From assembly GCF_000004825.1 (NCBI RefSeq), contig NW_008805075.1, positions 683,788-747,787 on the forward strand: DNA of 64,000 nt, in the 5' to 3' direction. A model generated the notes under the pieces. It was not told the DNA's origin. It searched no databases and saw only the letters and a program-made list of their open reading frames with translations. The DNA is from Heterostelium album PN500 (taxonomy: Eukaryota > Evosea > Eumycetozoa > Acytosteliales > Acytosteliaceae). Shown here in pieces: positions 55,859-64,000 of this stretch. A program made the translations under genes and the position numbers. Every line of letters begins with the position of its first letter. The first letter of the stretch is position 1.

Positions 55859-57832
55859 TCAGTGGTTTTTAAGATACTCACACATTTTAATGAATATCTT
55901 TTTGTTTTCCAATGGGATGTTGATATTGTCCCAAAGGAATTTAACGAGTTCATCATCGTTATTCATATAATAAAATTTAAGAAATTGCTCTTGATTCGTA
56001 AGTTGATTGACTAACTCTGGATGTTTATTCACTAGATATTCAATCATCTCCATATGACCAGTTGCAATAGATAACCTAAGTGCTTCTAGAGTACATCGAC
56101 AATCACTTCTGTTTTCATTGAGCCATTTCACAAGTAAAAACTGCATTCCATCAATTGAACTAATCATTGCTTTGTCATTGAACACATCTTGAATATTATT
56201 TTCATGGAACCATTTGATCATTCTTATTAAACCATTTTTGAATGCGTAGGTGATAGTTTCCTCGTCAAAATGGATATTAGGATATTTGGTGAAAATAATG
56301 TCAACCATTTCTGCTCTATCGTTTAAAACTAAATTGTTGAGCATTTCCGTCAAATTGATCTCGAAATTATCCAATATCCAATTGATAAACTCTGTATTTG
56401 GTGGGTACATGTCATCCAAGTATAACTGTTTCAAACTGGAAATCTCAGTTCTGTTCTCTTTCAACCATTTCATCGTCTCGAATTGATTATAACCTATCGC
56501 ATCGATAATAGCTTGTTCGGTACATCCTTCACTGCTATTCTCGTTGAGCCATATTAGCATAGCCAAGTTGCCATGTTTTGCTGCTGAATCCATAACTTCC
56601 GCCGAGATTGAAATCGAAATATTCTCATGTAACCACCTGATTATATGCATGTGGTTTTTGCTGGCCGCAGAGTCAATTGCCCATGTATCTGGTCGTTCAG
56701 TTTGATTTGCAATTAGCCATTTTACAAGCTCCAAGTTCCCACTACAGACTGCTTCATTGATCTCTCTGAGGGAATGTACTTTCGAAGGAAGATTCTCATA
56801 TATCCATTGCACTATTTCCTTATAACCTTTATAGCAAGCAGTCTGAACAATACTATCATGGTAACCTTCCGTTCGGTGTTGATGTAACCATTTAAGAACT
56901 TCTAAATGGTTGTTGTTTGCTGCATTGTCCATTGCTTTCACACTGGCACTGACAGTTGTATTTTCATTCAACCATTTCAACATTGGTATATTTCCATGTG
57001 ATGCAGCATAATCAATTGCGGTGCTCTGTGATTCTCTGAGATTACGTTGGTGTAGCAGTTTTGTGATTTCCAATTGATTGCAATAGATTGAATAGTCAAG
57101 CAATGTACCATACATCGTTTGTGTAGTTGTAGATATCGGTTCATCGATATCGAGAAGATATTGAACAACATGGAGATGTCCACCTAAGATAGCAGTGTAA
57201 TGCATATTATTACCCTCTCTATCTCTCGATCTATTCTCTGCCAACCATTCAATCATGTCGATCCGCCCCATCTTGGCAGCATTATCAAAAGACACGTCAT
57301 CTGTATCTTTATTAGGCTCTGTACACATCTTTAATTGATCGCAACTCTCCAGCTTTTCATTCAAATACTTTACGATCTCCAAATCTCCAGACAAAGGTGC
57401 TTTGTTTAATGCATAACGGTAATTCAACTGCTTCTTTTCAAACTCTGTAGATATGTATTTAACGATTTCCAAATTACCAAACTCTGCAGCATAACATAGA
57501 AAAATATTGAATTCCACTGATTGAGTGTATTTCGTCTTTGAAATCGGCTTGACCATCTCCACCAAATATTTCAAAATCTCTAGATTTCTACTTTTGATTG
57601 CCGCTTTGAAAGTTTGGTTTAAATAAGGATAGATTGAATGATCGGAATAATACTGTTTAAGTTCATTTAAATAGAAGTTACCAGCCATTGCAAATGGATA
57701 GCTAACTAGTTCTGACCAACTAAATCTACTGCTATCCTTACAAATAATAAGGTTGATACTCTTAACATGTTTGAATATTAATTTAGATAATACACAATTA
57801 TTAAATATCTCTAAAAATTTATCTTTTTGCAT
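55859..57832 (-). CDS. Ankyrin-repeat protein, 657 aa (tandem paralogue)
   Basis: Single intact exon, 657 aa, start MQKDKFLEIFNNCVLSKLIF, cap FSWSELVSYPFAMAGNFYLN. About 16 ankyrin-like repeats are visible, such as GNLEIVKYISTEFEKKQLNY, GHLHVVQYLLDIDEP, HLEVLKWLHQHRTEGYHDS, and many WLxENRTE units. The C-terminus ends FIKMCEYLKNH and lacks the KLLDDHI tail of its two neighbours, so the 3' end has diverged or been truncated. The leader contains a 9-bp-stem hairpin 36 bp before the ATG. No catalytic or membrane feature; interaction partner unknown. Confidence 0.9.
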   Translation of the reverse strand: MQKDKFLEIFNNCVLSKLIFKHVKSINLIICKDSSRFSWSELVSYPFAMAGNFYLNELKQYYSDHSIYPYLNQTFKAAIKSRNLEILKYLVEMVKPISKTKYTQSVEFNIFLCYAAEFGNLEIVKYISTEFEKKQLNYRYALNKAPLSGDLEIVKYLNEKLESCDQLKMCTEPNKDTDDVSFDNAAKMGRIDMIEWLAENRSRDREGNNMHYTAILGGHLHVVQYLLDIDEPISTTTQTMYGTLLDYSIYCNQLEITKLLHQRNLRESQSTAIDYAASHGNIPMLKWLNENTTVSASVKAMDNAANNNHLEVLKWLHQHRTEGYHDSIVQTACYKGYKEIVQWIYENLPSKVHSLREINEAVCSGNLELVKWLIANQTERPDTWAIDSAASKNHMHIIRWLHENISISISAEVMDSAAKHGNLAMLIWLNENSSEGCTEQAIIDAIGYNQFETMKWLKENRTEISSLKQLYLDDMYPPNTEFINWILDNFEINLTEMLNNLVLNDRAEMVDIIFTKYPNIHFDEETITYAFKNGLIRMIKWFHENNIQDVFNDKAMISSIDGMQFLLVKWLNENRSDCRCTLEALRLSIATGHMEMIEYLVNKHPELVNQLTNQEQFLKFYYMNNDDELVKFLWDNINIPLENKKIFIKMCEYLKNH

Positions 57833-58207
57833 GATTATTTATTGGATAAGAATGAAAAACGATGGACCGAGGAAAACAGCTTAAACCTTTTTCCTCGCTA
57901 CTTACAAAAAAAAAAAAAATTAAAAAAAAAACAGGGGTAAATATGAATGGTGGTGTTTTTTTTTTTTAATTAAATTTATTTCTTTGAAAAATTTTGCAAA
58001 CGAAAAACACAAAAAACATTCGAACAACCTTAATAGGATTAATAATGATCTTATGCTTTTATTTGATTAGTAATTATCAAATTGTTTAGTTGGAAATATA
58101 TTTAAAATATATTAAAATAAATTAACATCAATACTTGATATATACTGTGTTAATTCCTACAATCTTTTATTTTGAATTTTATCATTATTTATGTATTATA
58201 TGATTAT
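57833..58207. other. Intergenic spacer (promoter of 657-aa ankyrin gene)
   Basis: 375 bp. It contains a perfect inverted repeat at 57868-57897 (CGAGGAAAA, 12-base loop, TTTTCCTCG) in the presumed 5' leader of the ankyrin gene. The remainder is AT-rich without other structure. Confidence 0.6.
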
Positions 58208-59613
58208 TTAAAAAAAATTGCTCCAAATATATTTCCAGATTCTATGATTGAAGTGATTGAAAACAGAATGTGTCAACCAGTCTGGAATTAACAAAATCTT
58301 AATAGCTGCATGAACAGTATTCAAAATAGGTAAATCTTTACCAATGATATTCAAAATAGGTAAATCTTTACCAATGAAGGTGTAACGAATTGCAAAATAA
58401 TAACTGGTGATAGCAGTTGCTGTCAATTTATTCTATATATAATGTATATGTTGTTAGTTTATGTTAAAGTTATGAATATAAGAAATGTATATATTTACCT
58501 CTGTCATATATTTTGAGAAATAGAATAGAGTTGCAGTACCACATACTTTGGTCAAAATCGATTGCAATCTTACCTTTCTTATTTCTCTGTGTACGAACGA
58601 TTGATCGATTTCGCTGAGATTGTTGATGTAGTTTTGGTAGGAACTGAATCCGATGCCTTTGATAACCTTACGGAGTTTGTCAGTCTCTGAATTATACTTT
58701 AGAAGTGGCAATCCATTCGATTTCAAAATGGTCTTACAGTTCTCTCTTCTATCAGAGAAACCACCTACTACTCTTGCCAAGTATCGTTTCATACCAAACG
58801 ATATAGCTTCATTCTCACTGTATTCTACAACTTTTTTAACAATCGATTCAGGTACTTTTACATCTATAATTATAATAATTGTTAATATATATATATATAT
58901 CTCTTTTATAATAAATAGATAACATACAATTAACAGTAAGAACTGATAGTATATGTGTATGTAATCTTCTAATTGAAAGAAGTGAATTGATTTCATCGGT
59001 TGGACCTTTTCCTTCTGGATCGTTTTCCTCTTTGGTGTTGATCAACAAATAGGTACCTTCTGGATCGGCTTTGTGTGTTTCCTCTTTTATGTAGATATCC
59101 AAGTTGATCAAGCTTTGCAAAATCTGGGTGTAAAGAACCTGCTCTTGAAGATAGGATCGATATACTTCGTGGTTTAACAAAGTTCCCAATTTCATGGTTA
59201 ACTTGTTGTTTACGAAATTATCGATCACCGATTGCACTTGAATCTCTGCTGGATTTGCTGTAGCCTCTAAAAATGATTGAACATAAGCCTTTGCTTTCTC
59301 GATTGGCAGAATATACTCCAAATCTTTAATGTGTTCATTATTCTTGTTTGAAATTAATGTATATACTAATTTGAAATAATACAAAAGTTATGATATTAGA
59401 TTTATTTTTGATTAGATACTTATTAAAACAGTGTTTCTTTTTAAACTTCTTACCATCAGAAAGTGCAATATATGTGAAATATATTCGCTCAAAAACTGTA
59501 GTATGTCCAATTCTATTAGACCAAAACTTTTTGTTTAACAATTGTTGGGCTGATAGTGATACAGCTGTTTGAAAAGTATTGGAGATATCTAATGTTGCCA
59601 TATCTATTTTCAT
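58208..59613 (-). CDS. ARM-like paralogue family, member E (unknown function)
   Basis: Four exons, 59613-59454, 59365-58928, 58863-58499 and 58432-58208, give up to 395 aa; a second in-frame ATG at 59601 would shorten it by four. Phases 1,1,0. Exon 1 holds LLNKKFWSNRIGHTT. Exon 2: ILPIEKAKAYVQSFLEA, YLQEQVLYTQILQSLINLD. Exon 3: YVKVPESIVKKVV, then the ARM-like unit SFGMKRYLARVVGGFSDRRE, ENCKTILKSNGLPLLKYN. Exon 4 is shorter than in relatives and contains a 30-bp tandem duplication giving IGKDLPILN twice. The conserved YVPLY loop of exon 2 is reduced to TYLLINTKEENDPEG, and the C-terminal (C/L)IPSAE motif is lost. It is the most divergent member. Confidence 0.78.
58318..58377. repeat. Perfect 30-bp tandem duplication inside member E
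   Basis: Two identical 30-base units (58318-58347 and 58348-58377, each beginning TATTCAAAATAGG) in frame, adding ten residues (IGKDLPILN-type unit). Perfect identity suggests a very recent event. Confidence 0.9.
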
Positions 59614-59824
59614 ACAGTGTTATTTGTATGGTGTATTATTATTATTATTATTATAAAAATGGATGATGAGTGTTAATGAATGATCTGATGTCATATCTTA
59701 AAAAAACAATGTTTATAAAACAAGATAACAAATCAATTCCTGATAACCAGCCCAAATCAGCTAGGAATTATTTTTTTTTTTTTTTGTATTTGTGATCAAA
59801 AAAATTGACACCTCATCGTTAACT

Positions 59825-61300
59825 TTACATTTTATTTTGATCTACTACTAAAAAACTATAGTGTGGATTTTCTTTGATTATTGATAATAAATTTTGTAGA
59901 TCTTCATTTTCGAAAATAAAGTTGGCGGTGATCCATTGAAATCCCGTGGGTTCTAAAGATTGGTCATAATCATCATCGTCGACTTTGTTGTCAGCCTTCA
60001 AGTGGTGGGTGATTGCATAATCCACTATGCGCTTGAAAGTTCTATCCGTACGGATAGCCACTCGTTGATTACTCTCATTGAATAGCCATCTAGCAACATC
60101 ATGCCTCAGATTCACTATGAGAGCCTCTTCGAAGTAACTAGGTTTCAATATAGGTTGCTCTTCGCAATGATCGTAGATCCATTTGACTCTATCGATATCC
60201 GAGTGCTTCATTGCTAGCTTCAAGATTTTTGGTGAAAGTTGTGGTATTATCTCTATATTTTCATTCATCCAATCGAATATCTCTAGTTTACAATTGTTCT
60301 TAATGGCTAACTGTAGTGCATGGTCAGTAAATCCTTCAGTTCTATTCTCCACCAGCCAATTTAAAACGTCTAGGCTGCCAGCACCACATGCCAGATCTAT
60401 GGCATAGTAAGTCGCTCCAGACGTAGTATTTTCGCTGAGGAATTTCAACATCGCCAGATTACCATTCTTGGCGCAATGATCGAGAGTGTTTGATTTACAA
60501 CCCTTAGTGTCTCCAAGCTCAACCAATAGCTTCGCAATCTCGAGTTGATTATACTTGGCAGCTAAATTAATTAGATTAACTGATTTCGGGAAGAGACGAC
60601 TCGATCTATCACTTAATAGATACCGAACGACTTCTATATGACCTTGGCTGATTGCATTCTCGTACATCCAGCTCCATTGAATATCCTGTGATCTGTTTGT
60701 CTCCAGCCATTCTATCATGTCTAAACGACCTCTTAGTGCAGCTCTTTCAAATTGTGTCACTCTTTTAAATCCCGGTGCAATTATGGTTCGTGTGTTTGGA
60801 TCGATCCTACTCGTCAGGTACTTTAGGATGTTGAGATTACCCGAATCTACTGAAAGAGTGCTGGCTTCGTAGTAGTCCCAATTCGACCTGACCGAACATA
60901 GATATTCGATGATATCAAGCCTATCATATTCTGAAGCGTTCTCCAATAGTGTTATTGGTAACTTATTTGAATCTTTCATAAGCAAACTAAATAGATATCT
61001 GATCATTTCTAAACTACCCGATTTCAAAGCAAGTTTAAACAAATCGTAACTCTTTTCCTCCAAGTATTGATATCCTTTCTGATTATATCTTACTATATCA
61101 TAATCATATTCTTTATCATCGAAATAACTTTTCAATAAATCTAAATAACCGTAAGCAATCATAGTTTCTGGTGACTGAATTAATTGACACCACTTTATTA
61201 CTTTAAAATTATTTTTAACATTATATATTGCTATTAGTTTAAATATCTTATTAAATAGTAACTTGTTCTGAAATAATTGTAGAAAAATATCTTTGTTCAT
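59825..61300 (-). CDS. Ankyrin-repeat protein, 491 aa
   Basis: Single exon, 491 aa, start MNKDIFLQLFQNKLLFNKIF, cap IKWCQLIQSPETMIAYGYLD. About 11 ankyrin-like repeats, including GSLEMIRYLFSLL, GHIEVVRYLLSDRSS, GNLAMLKFLSENTTSGATYY and GSLDVLNWLVENRTEGFTDH. The C-terminal 100 residues depart from the repeat pattern, with an acidic stretch (KADNKVDDDDYDQS) and no similarity to the tails of the 650-670 aa copies. It sits between ARM-like members E and F, all on the minus strand, continuing the alternation of the two families. Confidence 0.88.
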   Translation of the reverse strand: MNKDIFLQLFQNKLLFNKIFKLIAIYNVKNNFKVIKWCQLIQSPETMIAYGYLDLLKSYFDDKEYDYDIVRYNQKGYQYLEEKSYDLFKLALKSGSLEMIRYLFSLLMKDSNKLPITLLENASEYDRLDIIEYLCSVRSNWDYYEASTLSVDSGNLNILKYLTSRIDPNTRTIIAPGFKRVTQFERAALRGRLDMIEWLETNRSQDIQWSWMYENAISQGHIEVVRYLLSDRSSRLFPKSVNLINLAAKYNQLEIAKLLVELGDTKGCKSNTLDHCAKNGNLAMLKFLSENTTSGATYYAIDLACGAGSLDVLNWLVENRTEGFTDHALQLAIKNNCKLEIFDWMNENIEIIPQLSPKILKLAMKHSDIDRVKWIYDHCEEQPILKPSYFEEALIVNLRHDVARWLFNESNQRVAIRTDRTFKRIVDYAITHHLKADNKVDDDDYDQSLEPTGFQWITANFIFENEDLQNLLSIIKENPHYSFLVVDQNKM

Positions 61301-61422
61301 TTGTTATTTGTAATAATAATATAAAGTGTCATGATAAAGCTTAAACTAAAAAAACATATCTTAAAAAAAAAAAAAAAAAAAGAAACTTTTAAGAAAAAGA
61401 TTTATGTCGATATTTTATATGT

Positions 61423-63094
61423 TTAATTAACTTCTGTATCTGGTGAGTTATTTGTAGGAGATAAAATATCATTGATAATATCCATTGTTGGTACTAAGAT
61501 GTGCAATTCTTCATCTTTATATTCTCTTGTGACGTTGTGTGTCAGTACTTCAGCAATATTACCATTGTTGTAGACGGTTGGTAGAATTTCAGTTAAACTC
61601 TTGACCAGTGCAGTACTCTTCCAATTTGGAACAAACATAGCTGTTGTCATCAATACTGCTGTCGGTGTCAAATTATGTGAGAATCTATTACTTATTTTTC
61701 TACTAACAACTAGATATCCTGTGATTGCAGCTGATCCTAAATAACTCTATTATATAATATAATCGATAGATAGATGGATATTTATTAATATTACTATTAA
61801 CAATGTTATACTATTTTTTCTATCTATCTTATCTTATTACTTACATTTGTTCTATAACAAGAGTATAAGAATGTACTAAGAATTGAAAGAGTATGACGTT
61901 GAATGGTAGTTGATCTATAGTTTTTGATGGTTGTTACTACCAATTGTTTCTCAGAGGCTGCTAAAGATTTGATAGAGTCTTCGTATGATTTGAATCCGAT
62001 GGCTGAAACAACATCTAAAGTAATCTTTTTATCCATGTCTCTTCCTGGGTACTGGAGAAGATCGTAGAATTTGGTCAACATCAAACCATTGGCAGCTACA
62101 AATAATTAATATGGTTAATCATCTAATTTTATCTGAATAATAATAGTAGTAGTTAGATCTAACTTACCGACAATCGTGAAACAATTCTCCTTGCAATCCT
62201 TTAGATTGAAAAGAAGTTTAACCATTGATCTTCTTAGACCAAAGGTAACACTTTGACTGGTACCAACAGCAACAATATTCTGTATAACTGACAAAGGAGC
62301 GTTTTCATCTAAATTCAATTAAATTTAAGAGGTGAAACAAACATGTTAGATTTTAATATTAATTACGATGATATCATTGGTAATTACTTACATCTAATGG
62401 ATAATGAAATTAAAATATTGGCATATAACGATCTTATTTGAAGAAGTGAAACGATTGCTTCGGATGCTCCACTGATTGTCTCTTCATTCTCGCTAATTAT
62501 GTAGAGTGGTATCTGCGATGGAGAATCGATGATCGATTGATGTTTGGTGCGCTCATCAATCAATTTTATAGAATCTAAAATCAGATTGAAAAAGTCTTCG
62601 GTTTGGAAGTGTCTGCGGAGTGAAGGACAAAACTTGAGTAGACTCGTCAGTTTATCCATCGATTTACTATTGCAATACTTGTAGGCAACATCTATAACGT
62701 TCATATCTGGACTGGTAGTTGTAGTGATAAATTTGTTCATCAATTCTTTTGCTTCCTCCAATTTCATAATATGGTCAAATTCATCTACAAGATAACTCTT
62801 TCTACTTAAATGTGAAATGTACATTTTAACTAAAATATTATTATTATTAATATAAATATAAATAGATAAATATAACTAACTAAACAATAAATTATCATTC
62901 AATTACATACCAGCCATAAATGTACTTAAAGCAATAATTGCTTTGTCTGTACGTGTCAAACCATTCAACTTTGACAACCAAAAAGCTTTATTTGGTACAT
63001 TTTCGATGATATTCTTTGATATATCAACTAAAGTATCTAAATTTCTATTTCTCTCTATAAATTTAGTTAAAGATAATACTGTTTTATCATTCAT
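61423..63094 (-). CDS. ARM-like paralogue family, member F (unknown function)
   Basis: Five exons, 63094-62911, 62829-62392, 62308-62168, 62095-61845 and 61746-61423, give 445 aa. It follows the family plan, but the usual exon 3 is cut in two by an extra 72-bp intron inside the ARM-like repeat (ENCFTIV|AANGLMLTKFYD). Exon 1: NKAFWLSKLNGLTRTDKAII. Exon 2: MKLEEAKELMNKFI, FQTEDFFNLILDSIKLIDE, IPLYIISENEETI. Exon 3 opens YENAPLSVIQNIV. The last exon has SYLGSAAITGYLVVSRK, a hydrophobic AVLMTTAMFVPNWK, and ends HILVPTMDIINDIL. The extra intron shows a gain here or loss in the other four. Function unknown. Confidence 0.8.
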
Positions 63095-63229
63095 TTTCGA
63101 AAAAAGATAAATAAACTAAAAAGGTAAAAATGCAACTGCAGTGATACAAAAAAAAAAAAAAAAGAAAACGACTAATCAGTTTCGATTTGTTTATTTTTTT
63201 TTTTAAAACATTTTTATTTATTTATTTAT

Positions 63230-64000
63230 TTACATTTTAATAGAAGTCGATAGATTCGTATTGGTTTGATTTTGTATCTCTTTACAGCGCTGTGAATAGA
63301 GATGTTTCCTCTCAATAGCTTTTAACCATTGGATTAACTCGAGGTTACCTTTTGCCTCTGCTTTTCTGAGTGCGTTCGGTGCCATCTGCTGACCTTTCGA
63401 TGTATTCTCGTAGAGCCATTTCAGCATCTCCAAGTTGTTGTTTTCGATGGCGTGGTAATAGGAGTCGGAGGTGCAGCCTTCCGCTCGGTTGTGGTGCAGC
63501 CACATCAGCATCTGAATGTTATTGTTGAGTGCTGCGTAGTCCATCGCTTTGTTGCTGGCGGTTCCGACGTTGGCCGAATGCAAGTATCGAACAATATCGA
63601 AACGGTTACACTTGGCGGCGTGGTCTATAATTCGATGATCGGAAATAACAACCGACGATGACGATGACGATGACGATGATGATTCGATTTGTTTGGCGAC
63701 GCCCACCAGGTATTCCAGCAGTTGGATATGTCCGCCTTCTATCGCCATCTTTAGCGCCAGTTCGCAATCGAATCGGAATTTCGTTTTCGACTGGTAGTAT
63801 TTCACGATGTGGAGATAACCGTTGAGTGCCGCCGATGCCAACATATCGAGTTGCAGCGAACGATTGCAGCGAATCATGATTTCAAATTGTATTTCGTCGA
63901 TCACGTATCTTAGAATCTCGAGGTTACCTGTTCGAGTGGCGTTGATGATGATCGCATTGAAATTCTGTAGCAGCGTTTCCACTTTATTCTTGTAAAAGTA
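63230..64000 (-). CDS. Ankyrin-repeat protein, 5' end beyond window
   Basis: The frame is open from 63230 to the right edge; at least 255 residues are present and the start lies outside. It shows about six ankyrin-like repeats (GNLEILRYVIDEIQ, GYLHIVKYYQSKTK, GHIQLLEYLVGV, NNIQMLMWLHHNRAEGCTSD, NNLEMLKWLYENTSKGQ, GNLELIQWLKAIERKHL) and a run of nine or so serines (SSSSSSSSSVVIS). G+C content and codon choice here are visibly higher (GCC, GCG, CTC common) than in the other ankyrin genes of the window, hinting at a different origin or age. Confidence 0.85.
   Translation of the reverse strand, partial: YFYKNKVETLLQNFNAIIINATRTGNLEILRYVIDEIQFEIMIRCNRSLQLDMLASAALNGYLHIVKYYQSKTKFRFDCELALKMAIEGGHIQLLEYLVGVAKQIESSSSSSSSSSVVISDHRIIDHAAKCNRFDIVRYLHSANVGTASNKAMDYAALNNNIQMLMWLHHNRAEGCTSDSYYHAIENNNLEMLKWLYENTSKGQQMAPNALRKAEAKGNLELIQWLKAIERKHLYSQRCKEIQNQTNTNLSTSIKM

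Overview
The window is nuclear DNA from a dictyostelid social amoeba, probably not Dictyostelium discoideum itself. Spacers are extremely AT-rich with poly-A/T runs. Introns are short and AT-rich (mostly 60-110 bp) with GTAAGT/GTATGT donors. Proteins carry Asn, Gln and Thr runs, and coding DNA is clearly richer in G+C than D. discoideum usually is. Typical dictyostelid families are present: Sib-like adhesion proteins, FNIP/LRR proteins, WLHENR-type ankyrin proteins and B-box proteins. I rebuilt the spliced genes by joining reading frames at GT..AG sites that keep phase. No tRNA, rRNA, CRISPR or prokaryotic features were seen.

Layout. 1-21 kb is mostly housekeeping: the tail of an unknown gene, pirin, lysosomal beta-glucosidase (gluA), a SAP/F-box-like protein, an ankyrin protein, XRCC3, a second SAP protein that gains a hidden UBZ zinc finger when its first exon is added, pyridoxamine-phosphate oxidase, a 96-residue probable mitochondrial protein, an MFSD1-like transporter and an F-box/FNIP-like protein. 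22.5-29.8 kb is one 2,312-residue Sib-type (integrin-beta-like) adhesion protein with a VWA domain, a TM helix and two NPLY motifs.

29.9-41.3 kb holds the most interesting locus. Two divergent gene pairs each join a secreted CAP(SCP)-papain fusion protease with no papain prodomain to a membrane-anchored stand-alone papain prodomain (I29, ERFNIN spacing kept) with no catalytic domain. Each half carries what the other lacks, which suggests a split protease with an inhibitor or chaperone acting in trans. An ankyrin gene sits on each side of the first pair, and a purple acid phosphatase gene follows the second pair.

41.6-64 kb is an accessory, lineage-expanded region. Five paralogues of an unnamed family share a 4-exon plan (phases 1,1,0) and one ARM-like repeat. 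They are interspersed with six ankyrin genes (one frameshifted, one cut by the window edge) and two B-box genes. One B-box gene has had its tail replaced by a DUSP-ubiquitin-like module; the other is a decayed copy. Everything from 49.2 kb onward lies on the minus strand, which looks like serial tandem duplication. A 307-bp element with perfect 26-bp inverted ends lies between two of the ankyrin paralogues.
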